From NCBI RefSeq assembly GCF_001650715.1, contig NZ_LWQT01000028.1, positions 62,001 to 126,000 of the forward strand: DNA of 64,000 nucleotides. Reading direction: 5' to 3'. Of this stretch, positions 7,683-16,298 are shown one piece after another. The translations under genes were made by a program, and so were the position numbers. This DNA comes from Paramagnetospirillum marisnigri. Lineage in GTDB: Bacteria; Pseudomonadota; Alphaproteobacteria; Rhodospirillales; Magnetospirillaceae. The stretch's first letter is position 1, and each line of letters begins with the position of its first letter. Under the pieces are notes generated by a model, which worked only from the letters and a program-made list of their open reading frames with translations, searched no databases and was not told the DNA's origin.

Positions 7683-8683
7683 TCCGCGGCGCTCTTTTCC
7701 GGCACGGCCGTCGTCGCCATGCGGGTCTTCCACAGCGAGACCGCGATGCCGCCCGCGATCAGGCCGAGGGTGACGGCCAGGGACAGGGCGGGGTCAGGCT
7801 TGCCGAAGGCCTGGGCCCAGAAGATCTTGCCACCGATGAACACCAGGATCAGCGCCAGGGCGTATTTCAGATAGACGAAGCGGTGCATCATGGCGGCCAG
7901 GGCGAAGTAGAGGGCGCGCAGCCCCAGGATGGCGAAGATGTTGGAGGTGTAGACGATGTAGGGATCGGTGGTGATGGCGAAGATGGCGGGCACGCTGTCG
8001 ACCGCGAAGACGATGTCGGCCAGTTCCACCAGCACCAGGCAGAGGAACAGCGGCGTCGTCCACCACACCAGACGACCCTGGGCGTCGGGGGCGCGGACGA
8101 AGAAGTGATGGTCGCGCAATCCATCGGTGACCCTGAGATGGCGGCGCAGGAAGCCGAGCACGGCATTGTCGGCCAGATCGGCGGTATCGTGGTTGGTCAC
8201 CACCAGCATCTTCAGGCCGGTAATCACCAGGAAGCCGCCGAAGATCCACAGTGTCCAGGCGAACTGCTCGACCAGGGCGGCGCCCAGTCCGATCATCACG
8301 CCGCGCAGGACGATCACCCCCAGGATGCCCCAGAACAGCACCCGGTGCTGGTATTGGCGAGGAATGGCGAAGAAGGTGAAGATCAGCGAAATGACGAAGA
8401 TATTGTCCAGCGCCAGGCTTTTCTCGATGGCGAAACCGGTCAGATAGTTGATGCCGGCCTCGCTTCCCATGCCCCACCACACCCAGGCGCCGAAGGCAAC
8501 GCCGACCGTCATGTAGCCCAGACTGAGGAACAGGCTTTCCGTGACGCCGATTTCGCGCCTGCGGCGGTGAAGCACGCCAAGATCAAGGGTCAGGAGAATG
8601 GCCACCACGGCCAGGAACACCAGCCAGACCCAGGTTGGTTTTCCCAGGAACGGATCCGCCAATAATGCGGTCAACCAGTCCAT
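7679..8683 (-). CDS. terC: TerC/Alx family integral membrane protein
   Basis: The 334-residue polytopic protein matches the TerC family. Family motifs are the N-terminal LDLGVLHRR, SLALDNIFVISLIF, FGGFLVITGLKML and the second half LVELADIVFAVDSVPAIFAIT, with the conserved acidic residues inside membrane segments. Members such as E. coli Alx are linked to manganese export, and others to tellurite resistance. The precise ion is not shown here. It lies between a DUF1476 gene upstream and exoD downstream on the same strand. Confidence 0.93.
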   Translation of the reverse strand: MDWLTALLADPFLGKPTWVWLVFLAVVAILLTLDLGVLHRRRREIGVTESLFLSLGYMTVGVAFGAWVWWGMGSEAGINYLTGFAIEKSLALDNIFVISLIFTFFAIPRQYQHRVLFWGILGVIVLRGVMIGLGAALVEQFAWTLWIFGGFLVITGLKMLVVTNHDTADLADNAVLGFLRRHLRVTDGLRDHHFFVRAPDAQGRLVWWTTPLFLCLVLVELADIVFAVDSVPAIFAITTDPYIVYTSNIFAILGLRALYFALAAMMHRFVYLKYALALILVFIGGKIFWAQAFGKPDPALSLAVTLGLIAGGIAVSLWKTRMATTAVPEKSAAE

Positions 8684-8716
8684 GATGGCCTCCGTTGTTG
8701 GTTGTGATTCCTGGGG

Positions 8717-9019
8717 TTACGATCCCAGGCTGCGTTCGGCATCGGCCAGGCAATGGGTCAGCAGCACCCGCAATTCGGCCTCGGTGATCCCCACGCCAGA
8801 CAGATCCTGGCGCAGCTTGGCGATGACGTCCTCGTCGCCCACCTCCTCGAAATCGGCCAGGACCAGGGCGCGGGCATAGTCCTGGGCCGCGTCGCCGGAC
8901 AGGCCCATCTGGCCCGCGGCCCACAGCCCGGCCGCCTTCACGCCGCGGGTGCGGATGCGGAAAGCGCGATCGTGGTCGTGGGCGATCTTGCTGTTGTGGG
9001 CGGAGGATTGCGTGAACAT
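8717..9019 (-). CDS. DUF1476 protein, ATPase-inhibitor zeta-subunit type
   Basis: The core AAGLWAAGQMGLSGDAAQDY followed by VLADFEEVGDEDVIAKLRQDL is the DUF1476 signature. In Paracoccus and relatives this family is the zeta subunit that inhibits the hydrolytic activity of F1-ATPase. The N-terminus, where the inhibitory region of zeta lies, differs here and starts MFTQSSAHNSKIAHDHDRAF, so an inhibitory function should not be assumed. ATG 9019 is preceded by GGGAGAA. The gene lies 33 bp upstream of terC on the same strand. Confidence 0.8.
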   Translation of the reverse strand: MFTQSSAHNSKIAHDHDRAFRIRTRGVKAAGLWAAGQMGLSGDAAQDYARALVLADFEEVGDEDVIAKLRQDLSGVGITEAELRVLLTHCLADAERSLGS

Positions 9020-9142
9020 GCCGGTTCTCCCGTGATGAGGTTTCCGGGTGTGGCCCAAGGCCGACCCGTCTCATGGGAGGTGGGGAGAATCCCAATCATA
9101 GGAAAGGTCGAGGGTTCCTATTCAAGTGATAGGCATAGGCTA

Positions 9143-10309
9143 TCAGCGTTGCCGAACGGCGCGCCGGATGCGGATGGGCTCACGGAACGTGTACATCTTG
9201 TGAAGATTCTGCAGGCGCATGAACAGGGCATCGGTGATGGTCTGGCCCGCCGCCAGAACCAGCTTGCCCGTGTCGGTTTCCAGGCTGGCTTCGAGGTGGT
9301 CGCCGGGCAACAGGCCGCTGCCGGCCACCTCCATGCGGGAGAAGGCCGCCTCGTCGGACGTCATGGCGCTGAGCGACGCGGCGGCGGCATTGAGGATGGC
9401 GGGGTCGAAACGTCCGTTCATGCGGCCGAGCGCCGTGAAGCTGGCCCGCGACAGACTGCCGCCGCTGACATCGTTGAGGGCGAGCAGCACATGCAGGATG
9501 CGGGCATTGACGGGGATGTCGGTGCCACTCTTGCCGGCCTGGGGCACGCCGTCGCCATTGAACCACTTGCCCTGGTACAAGATGGCTTCGGCCACGGTTT
9601 CCATGCGGGGAATCCTGCGGACCAGCCCGGCGCCGGTCTCCGGCACGCGGACCATCATCTCTTCCTCGGTGGCGGTCAGCCGCTGGCCTGAGCGGTTGCG
9701 GGCCAGCACTTCCGGCGGCAGCGAAATCTCGCCGATCCGGGCCAGCGAGGCGGCCAGCTCCAGGTCCCACATGGTGTCCAGCCCCATATGGGTTCCGACC
9801 TGCAAAGCCCAGGCGCGCAGGCGTAGCGAGTGTTCGAAACTTTCCGGCGCCACCAGGGACAGCACCTCTCCCATCAGGGCGACGCTGCCCGCCAGGGTGC
9901 CCTCCAGCAAGGCGCGCTGGCCGGTGACCAGCCGGTAATGGCGGATGCCCGCCCCCACCGCCTCGCTCAATCCCGCCATGGAACAGGGCTTGTTGAGGAA
10001 GCGAAAGATCTGGCCGCTATTGATAGCCTCCACCGCCGTTTTCTGGTCGGCATTGCCGGTCAGCATGATGCGCACGGTATCGGGGGCGGAGTCTTGCAGC
10101 CGCCGCAGCACTTCCACCCCATCCATACCGGGCATGCGCATGTCGCAGACCACCACGGCGAAGGGGCCTTCGGTCTTGGACTTGCCCAGGGCCTCGATGC
10201 CGCCCTCGGCGGTGGTGATGGAGAACTTCTGGCCCATCAGGCGCCGCAATCCCGCCAGCAGATTGGCATCGTCGTCGACGAAGAGGATCTTCTCGCTGAA
10301 GTCAGCCAT
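9143..10309 (-). CDS. Response regulator with degenerate HD-GYP domain
   Basis: Residues 1-125 are a receiver domain: ILFVDDD acidic pocket, phospho-acceptor in VVCDMRMPGMDG, Thr in RIMLTGNA and Lys in FLNKPC. The rest aligns with the HD-GYP fold in layout (EHSLRLRAWALQVGTHMGL, PPEVLARN, LTATEEEMM, PVNARILHVLLAL) but the metal ligands are lost. Where active enzymes have HDIGK this protein has ARIGE, and the GYP segment reads WFNGDGVP. It is thus unlikely to hydrolyse cyclic-di-GMP. A long frame extends upstream but ATG 10309 opens with the receiver domain. It overlaps the upstream regulator's stop by one base (TGATG). Confidence 0.85.
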   Translation of the reverse strand: MADFSEKILFVDDDANLLAGLRRLMGQKFSITTAEGGIEALGKSKTEGPFAVVVCDMRMPGMDGVEVLRRLQDSAPDTVRIMLTGNADQKTAVEAINSGQIFRFLNKPCSMAGLSEAVGAGIRHYRLVTGQRALLEGTLAGSVALMGEVLSLVAPESFEHSLRLRAWALQVGTHMGLDTMWDLELAASLARIGEISLPPEVLARNRSGQRLTATEEEMMVRVPETGAGLVRRIPRMETVAEAILYQGKWFNGDGVPQAGKSGTDIPVNARILHVLLALNDVSGGSLSRASFTALGRMNGRFDPAILNAAAASLSAMTSDEAAFSRMEVAGSGLLPGDHLEASLETDTGKLVLAAGQTITDALFMRLQNLHKMYTFREPIRIRRAVRQR

Positions 10310-11541
10310 CACTCGTACTCCTTGCGGATGGATGTGGCCAATTCGGCCCAGTCGGCCACCTTGGAGACGGCGCCGATCTCTGACAGGAATTCCAAGTCCA
10401 GGCCGGATTCCCAGTGTTCCTTGGCGTCCTTTCCCTCCGGTACCGGTTTGATCAGGTGCTGGGCGGCGTGCACCGCCGCGATGGGGGCGTCGGTGCAGCT
10501 CGATCGGAAGGCGCAGTTGCTGGGATGGTGGTGGAACAGCACCGCTTCCACCACCGGGTCGGTGAAGCCCCACAGGCCCAGCAGCACGCCGCCCAGTTCG
10601 GCATGGCTGGCGCCCAGGGCGGTGCGCTCGGCGGTGATGATGTCGCCGCCCGATCGGTCGAGATCCTTGCGCAACTCCGCCACCGGTCCCGGCCATTGGG
10701 CGAACAGCAGCAGCGATCCCACATGGGCCAGCATGCCGGCGCATTGGGCTTGCTCCACCGCCGAGCGCGGCGCGTTGCCGCTTTCGGCGATACCCCGCGC
10801 CAGGGCGCCGATTTCCAGGCTGCGCCGCTCAAGCTGCTTCACCGCCTGGCAGTCGATCCCGGCGCAGGAAAAGCTTTCGAACACCCCGGCCAGCACTGCC
10901 AGGGCGCGGACCATCTCGAAGCCCAGCATCTTCACGGCCTGCAACACGTCGGTGACGGCGGAGGGAATGTAGAAGAAGCCGGAATTGGTCAGCTTCAGCA
11001 GGTTGACCGTCAGCCCCACATCCTGCGCGATGATGCGGGCCACCTCGGCCGCCGAGCCTTCCGGCGACTGCAATTCGCTGAACAGCTCGGTGATGGCCTT
11101 GGGCAAGGCGGGGATCGAGGTGGCGCCTCCCACCAGGGCCAGCAAGGGCGGCGAACGCAGCGCCCGGCGGACCGCCAGGGCGCGGCGGATGGCCTCCACC
11201 AGGGTCTGGGGCGGGCAGGGCTTCACGTAATACTGATGCGCCGGTCCGACGGTGCGGAAGATGGCCTCGCGCACGGAGAATCCCGACAGCACGATACGGG
11301 CCGCCTCGGGCTGCAGGGCCCGGACCCGGTCCAACAGGGTCGCCCCGTCCATGCCGGGCATGCGCATATCGGTGATGACCACGTCCAGGGCCTGTTTTTC
11401 CAAGATGGCCACGGCTTCCTGACCACCCACGGCAAAGACCTGATTCCACTCGTCGCGTTGGGCATAGAGGCTGCGGCGCAAACCGTCCAGGACGCCCTTT
11501 TCGTCATCCACGAACAAGATGGTTGGTTTGGCCAAGGTCAT
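10309..11541 (-). CDS. Response regulator with HDOD output domain
   Basis: A receiver domain (ILFVDDEKGVLDGL, phospho-acceptor in VVITDMRMPGMDG, Lys in YYVKPCPP) is followed by an HDOD domain from about residue 150 (SIPALPKAITELFSEL, IAQDVGLTVNLLKLTNS, HVGSLLLFAQW, HAELGGVLLGLWGF). HDOD proteins act as non-catalytic signalling platforms. ATG 11541 comes one base after the stop of the histidine kinase gene, so the kinase is its likely cognate partner. Confidence 0.9.
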   Translation of the reverse strand: MTLAKPTILFVDDEKGVLDGLRRSLYAQRDEWNQVFAVGGQEAVAILEKQALDVVITDMRMPGMDGATLLDRVRALQPEAARIVLSGFSVREAIFRTVGPAHQYYVKPCPPQTLVEAIRRALAVRRALRSPPLLALVGGATSIPALPKAITELFSELQSPEGSAAEVARIIAQDVGLTVNLLKLTNSGFFYIPSAVTDVLQAVKMLGFEMVRALAVLAGVFESFSCAGIDCQAVKQLERRSLEIGALARGIAESGNAPRSAVEQAQCAGMLAHVGSLLLFAQWPGPVAELRKDLDRSGGDIITAERTALGASHAELGGVLLGLWGFTDPVVEAVLFHHHPSNCAFRSSCTDAPIAAVHAAQHLIKPVPEGKDAKEHWESGLDLEFLSEIGAVSKVADWAELATSIRKEYE

Positions 11542-11542
11542 A

Positions 11543-13822
11543 TCACGCTCCGTGGGGCTGGGCCGCCAGACCCTGGGCATTGGCGCCCCGAGCCTCGATG
11601 GGGAGATGAATAAGGAAGCAGGCCCCGGAACCGGGGGAGGACTCAACGGAAATCTGACCGCCATGGCGGTGAAGGATGGCGCGGGTGATGGCCAGCCCCT
11701 GGCCGGTGCCCTGGCCCGGTGCCTTGGTGGTGAAGAACATCTCGAAGATATGCTTCAGGTGTTCGGGGGCGATGCCGGGGCCGTTGTCGCGGATCGACAG
11801 TTCCACCAGGTCGTCCATGGCGCGGGTGCGGACCACGATGCGGCCGGGCTCGGTTCCGGGATGTTCGGCGATGGCCTGGGCGGCGTTGACGATCAGGTTG
11901 ACCAGGACCTGATTGATCTCGCCCTCGATGGCCTGGATCTTGGGCAAGGCGGGGGCCAGGTCGTATTCCAGCTCGGCCACGTATTTCCACTGGTTGCGGG
12001 TGACGGTGGCCACCACGTCGATGAGATGGTTCAGGTCGACGGGACGGGGGGTCTTGGAACTGGGATAGGAGAATTCCTTGATGGCCTGGACGATCTTGGC
12101 GATGCGGGCGGTGCCGTCCAGGGCCTGATCGGCGGCGGTGGGCAGTTCGGCGGCCAGGAAATCCAGGTCGAGGCCGCGGGCCTTCTCCGCCACCGGCTCC
12201 CAGGCGCCGCCCTGGTCCGCCGCGCGGGCAGCGCGGGCGAGATCCAACAACGGTCCCAGACCGTCCTTCATGAAGGTGATGTTGTCGCCCACATATTGGG
12301 TGGGGGTATTGATCTCGTGGGCGATGCCACCCGCCAGGGTGCCCAGCGCCTCGAAGCGGTCGGATTCGGCGATGCGTTCGATCATGGCCGCCCTTTCCTC
12401 CTCGGCGGCGCGCCTTGCGCTGACGTCTTGCAGGATGATGATGCCGCGACCATCGGCATCGGCTTCGCCGGCCATGGCATGCACGCTCCGCCACGCATCA
12501 TCGGCGCGGATGCGGAATTCAACGTCCACTCCCACCACCGCCGTCCGGCTGAGGGCCTGGCGGAGCATGGTGCGGTCGCCGGGATGGACGTTGGGCAGGA
12601 TAAGGTCGAACGAGCCGCACTCCGTGCCCGGCGACAGCCCCAGCATCTCCGCGGCCCCTTCCCCGGCTTTGAATTCGCCGCGATCGGGGTCGAGTTCCAT
12701 GCTGACCAGCCGGGCGATGCGCTGGGCCTGGCTCAGGCGACGCTTGGCGCGCTCCACCTCACGGGCGAAGGCGGTGGCGATTTCCGCCTGGGTGATGCGG
12801 CCTTTCAGGAAGGAGAGATAGAAGACGGTGGCCAGCAGCGCGACCGCCAGCATGGCGAAGGCCGCCATCGGGCGGCTTGCGGCGACGAAAGCCGGACTGG
12901 GGGTGGCCACCAGCACCCAGCTTCTTCCGGCCATCAGGAAGGTTTCCGAGACGTGCGGTCCCTTGGTCAATTCCTCCGGATTGGCGGCCCCCAAACGCGG
13001 ATGCAGGCGGCGTTCACCTTCGGGGCCGCTCATGTCGAACAGGTGGATGTCGACCAGCGGCATGGCCGAGGCCATGGCGATCGAGGCCGTGGAGGCATTG
13101 ATCAGGTCGCCGATGCGGAACACGCCCGAGACATAGCCGGTCAGATTGCGACGATTGGAATCCAGACCACGGGGCCCCGCCTTGCCGAACACCGGGGCCA
13201 GGACCAGGACGCCGTATTGATCGGCATTCTCCTGCACCAGAGTGATGCGCCCGGTGGCCTGGGGACGGCCAAGGTCTCGGCCTTGGGCCAGGGCCTGGCG
13301 GCGAACCGGATGGGAGGCCAGATCGAATCCCAGCGCCTTCATATTGGCGGCGATGGGCTCCATGTAATGGATCGGGATGTATTCCTCGCGCTCTGCCACC
13401 GGCTGTGGCTTGCCGTCGCTGTCGCGTTCGGTCAGGCGGAAATCGGCGAGGCCATCCCGGCGGGCGGCGGCTTCGATGGCGTCACGATCCCGCCGAAGGA
13501 CCCGGGGGTTCCAGGACAAGCCCTGGATGAAGGAATGGGCGGCCAGGGTTGGTTCCACCAACTGGGAGAAGTCTTCCCGGCTGGTGGTGCCGGGCGGCGC
13601 CACCGCGAAATGCCCCGCCACGAGATCGACGCTGCCCTGGGCGATGGCGATGTTGGCGCGGATGGCGATGATTCTCTGGTCCGCCAGTTCACGGAACCGA
13701 CTCTCCACGTTGGAGGTCTCGGTGACGAAGACGATGGCGAACAGCAGCGTCGTGGCCGTCAGTCCCACCAGGGCCATGGGAAGAAGTTGGCGGATGACTT
13801 TGGCGGATGAGATCGCCTGCAT
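11543..13822 (-). CDS. Membrane sensor histidine kinase with CHASE and PAS domains
   Basis: The 759-residue kinase has an N-terminal membrane helix ([18 protein letters not shown]), a periplasmic CHASE-type sensor region ([28 protein letters not shown]), and a second membrane helix around residue 335 ([20 protein letters not shown]). A PAS-like segment ([13 protein letters not shown]) precedes the phospho-acceptor [17 protein letters not shown]. The ATPase domain has an N box ([10 protein letters not shown]), DNGPGI and GTGQGLAI. It should autophosphorylate and pass phosphate to the neighbouring regulators. The ligand is unknown. Confidence 0.93.
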   Translation of the reverse strand: MQAISSAKVIRQLLPMALVGLTATTLLFAIVFVTETSNVESRFRELADQRIIAIRANIAIAQGSVDLVAGHFAVAPPGTTSREDFSQLVEPTLAAHSFIQGLSWNPRVLRRDRDAIEAAARRDGLADFRLTERDSDGKPQPVAEREEYIPIHYMEPIAANMKALGFDLASHPVRRQALAQGRDLGRPQATGRITLVQENADQYGVLVLAPVFGKAGPRGLDSNRRNLTGYVSGVFRIGDLINASTASIAMASAMPLVDIHLFDMSGPEGERRLHPRLGAANPEELTKGPHVSETFLMAGRSWVLVATPSPAFVAASRPMAAFAMLAVALLATVFYLSFLKGRITQAEIATAFAREVERAKRRLSQAQRIARLVSMELDPDRGEFKAGEGAAEMLGLSPGTECGSFDLILPNVHPGDRTMLRQALSRTAVVGVDVEFRIRADDAWRSVHAMAGEADADGRGIIILQDVSARRAAEEERAAMIERIAESDRFEALGTLAGGIAHEINTPTQYVGDNITFMKDGLGPLLDLARAARAADQGGAWEPVAEKARGLDLDFLAAELPTAADQALDGTARIAKIVQAIKEFSYPSSKTPRPVDLNHLIDVVATVTRNQWKYVAELEYDLAPALPKIQAIEGEINQVLVNLIVNAAQAIAEHPGTEPGRIVVRTRAMDDLVELSIRDNGPGIAPEHLKHIFEMFFTTKAPGQGTGQGLAITRAILHRHGGQISVESSPGSGACFLIHLPIEARGANAQGLAAQPHGA

Positions 13823-13876
13823 GACATGACTCCGGTACCCGACAGCTTGGCTGTTTCCTTATCGCCATCCTGGAAT

Positions 13877-14905
13877 TCAAGCCCGGTCCAGGGCACTCCC
13901 GTTTGGGAGGGTGCCATGTGGAAGGGTGACGGGCAGGCTGAGGATCAGGCGGACCAGTTCCGCCTGACGCGACTTTCCGGTCTTGCCGAAAATCTGCTTC
14001 AGATAGCCCCGCGCCGTTCCGACCGTGATGCCCTGGGCGCCTGCGGCCTCTTCCAGCGCCAGTCCCTCGGCGAGGGCGTGGGCGAGGCGGGCCTCGGCCA
14101 GGGTCAGGTCCAGCAGCCGCGCCAGATTTTCCGCCGGGGGAATGGGGTGGTCCTCGGGGTCGCTGATATAGAGTGCCACCTTGCCGCCGTCGCTTGCGTC
14201 CAGGGCGGTAACCGCCACCGACAGTGGCCCGGCCTTGACCCGGCCCAGCGCCATGACACCGCCTTCGCCATCCTTGATGGCGGAGGCGATCAGGGCATGC
14301 AGACGCGCGGTCTCGGGCGGGGTGGTGGCGCGACAGACCTTGCGGGCGCCGAGGATGACGCCGTCTTCCTGGGCGCACAGGGCGCCGCCGCGACGGTTCA
14401 TGAACAGGACCCGGCTTTCGGCATCCACCACCAGAACCGCCACCGGCAACCGGTCCAGGGCGGTTTCACCGATGCCAGCGGCGGCCGGGGCCGTGGGCGG
14501 CGGTGTCTTGGCGGCCAGGGCGGCCTCGATCCCCTCCACCAGCAGGAAGGAGGGGCAGGGTTTGGTGAAGAAGCGGAAAATCTCCGCCTGGTTGATCGCG
14601 TCGATGGCGGTCCGCAGGTCGGCGGTGCCGGTCAGGACGATGAAACTGGCGGTGGATTTGGTCTTGCGCATGGCGCTGAGCGTCTGGATGCCGTTGAGGC
14701 CTGGCATTTTCATATCGGTGATCACCACATCGGTGGGCCGGGCGGCGAACGAGGCCACCGCCGCCAGGGGATCGGAGATGAACTCCATCTCCCAGCGATC
14801 CTCGTGGCGCCGCAACGACCGGCGCAGGGCATCCAGCACCCGCACCTCGTCATCCACGAACATGATCCTGGCCTTCCTGCTCACCCGATCGGTCTTTCTA
14901 TCCAT
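13877..14905 (-). CDS. Response regulator, REC-PAS-LuxR type
   Basis: A receiver domain (IMFVDDEVRVLDAL, VVITDMKMPGLNG, FFTKPCPS) is followed by a PAS-like region (DRLPVAVLVVDAESRVLFMN) and a C-terminal LuxR-type helix-turn-helix (LTLAEARLAHALAEGLALEE, then TVGTARGYLKQIFGKTGKSR). It is the only DNA-binding regulator in this four-gene signalling cluster and is the first gene of it, 54 bp before the kinase. I chose ATG 14905 because it places the receiver fold 14 residues in; upstream in-frame codons add unlikely sequence. Confidence 0.9.
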   Translation of the reverse strand: MDRKTDRVSRKARIMFVDDEVRVLDALRRSLRRHEDRWEMEFISDPLAAVASFAARPTDVVITDMKMPGLNGIQTLSAMRKTKSTASFIVLTGTADLRTAIDAINQAEIFRFFTKPCPSFLLVEGIEAALAAKTPPPTAPAAAGIGETALDRLPVAVLVVDAESRVLFMNRRGGALCAQEDGVILGARKVCRATTPPETARLHALIASAIKDGEGGVMALGRVKAGPLSVAVTALDASDGGKVALYISDPEDHPIPPAENLARLLDLTLAEARLAHALAEGLALEEAAGAQGITVGTARGYLKQIFGKTGKSRQAELVRLILSLPVTLPHGTLPNGSALDRA

Positions 14906-15014
14906 GTCGACATATAACCAAGGTAAGCATGCCGGGCCGATCACTCAATGATTGTCTTGCAAATATACGGCTCATTGGGATGACGCCGTCCGTGGTTTGG
15001 GGTAGGAAAGGGGC

Positions 15015-16271
15015 ATGCGCATCTTGTTCCTGACCGAGAATTTCCCGCCAGAAACCAATGCCGCCGCCACGCGGGTGTCGGAACGCGCCCTGTATTGGGT
15101 CCGCGCCGGGCATCAGGTGACGGTGCTGACCTGCGCCCCCAATTTCCCAGGCGGCAAGCTGTTCGAGGGCTGGGAGAACCGCTGGCGGCAGGTAAGCGAG
15201 CTCAACGGCATCCGGGTGGTGCGGGTGAAGACCTATATCGCCCCCAACGAGGGCTTCGCCAAGCGCATCCTGGATTTCGTCTCCTTCATGGTCACCGCCT
15301 TCGTCGCCGGGCTGTTCGAGGCCAAGCCAGACGTGGTGGTCTCCACCAGCCCGCAATTCTTCGCCGCCGTGGGCGGCTGGGCGCTGGCGGGCGTGCGCCG
15401 CGTGCCCTTCGTGTTCGAACTGGGCGATCTGTGGCCGCGCTCCATCACCGCCGTGGGCGCCATGAAGGACAGTCTGGTCATCCGCTGGCTGGAGAAGCTG
15501 GAACTGTTCCTCTATCGCCGCTCGGCGGCGGTGGTGGCCCTGACCCGGGCGTTCAAGGACGATTTGATCCGACGCGGCATCCCGGCGGCCAAGATCGCGG
15601 TGGTGATCAACGGCGTCGACCTGCCGCGCTACGCGCCCCGGCCGCGTGACGCGGAGCTGGCGGCCCAGTGGGGGCTGACCGATGCCTTCGTCATCGGCTA
15701 TGTGGGCACCCATGGCATGGCCCATGGGCTGATCAACGTGCTGGACGCCGCCGAACGCCTGAAGGATGCGCCGCGCGTCAAATTCCTGCTGGTGGGTTCC
15801 GGGGCCGAACGGCAGATGCTGATGGACGAGGCGAAGCGGCGCGGCCTCGACAATGTGGTGTTCGGCCCGCCCCAGCCCAAGGAAATGATGCCGCGCGTCT
15901 GGTCGGTCTGCGACGTGGCGCTGGTGCATCTGAAGGATTCCCCCGCCTTCGCCGAGGTGATCCCGTCCAAGATCTTCGAGGCCATGGGCATGGGCCTGCC
16001 GCTGCTGCTGGTGGCGCCCCGGGGCGAGGCCTCGCACATCATCGAGGCGGACAAGGCCGGGCTGTTCGTGCCCGCCGCCGATCCGCAAGGGCTGGCGGAT
16101 GCGGCGCGGCGGCTGGAATCCGACGAGGTCCTGCGCCGGGGCTTGGCGGCGGCCAGTCTGGCTGCGGCGCCGCTGCACACCCGCGAGCGCCAGGCCGAGC
16201 TGTTCATCCAGGCCCTGGAACTGGTGGTGGCGGGCCAGGGGCCGCAGCGGGCCGGAACCGTCGAGGGGTAG
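15015..16271 (+). CDS. WbuB-like family 4 glycosyltransferase
   Basis: The protein begins MRILFLTENFPPETNAAATR, the usual N-terminus of WbuB-type transferases that build surface polysaccharide repeat units. The C-terminal half has the GT4 signatures IGYVGTHGMAHGL and VIPSKIFEAMGMGLPLLL with the donor-binding Glu. The 418 residues are a normal length. A good ribosome site (AGGAAAGGGG) lies before the ATG. It is the first glycosylation gene on the plus strand and is convergent with the ABC exporter. The sugar and acceptor cannot be told from sequence. Confidence 0.9.
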   Translation: MRILFLTENFPPETNAAATRVSERALYWVRAGHQVTVLTCAPNFPGGKLFEGWENRWRQVSELNGIRVVRVKTYIAPNEGFAKRILDFVSFMVTAFVAGLFEAKPDVVVSTSPQFFAAVGGWALAGVRRVPFVFELGDLWPRSITAVGAMKDSLVIRWLEKLELFLYRRSAAVVALTRAFKDDLIRRGIPAAKIAVVINGVDLPRYAPRPRDAELAAQWGLTDAFVIGYVGTHGMAHGLINVLDAAERLKDAPRVKFLLVGSGAERQMLMDEAKRRGLDNVVFGPPQPKEMMPRVWSVCDVALVHLKDSPAFAEVIPSKIFEAMGMGLPLLLVAPRGEASHIIEADKAGLFVPAADPQGLADAARRLESDEVLRRGLAAASLAAAPLHTRERQAELFIQALELVVAGQGPQRAGTVEG

Positions 16272-16298
16272 GCTCTTTCAAGCACATCAAATGCCGGA

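Noticed and set aside
11519-13810. A 763-codon plus-strand frame over the histidine kinase
   Set aside because: It is antisense to a kinase with clear H, N and G boxes and reads as Gly/His/Arg-rich sequence without domains.
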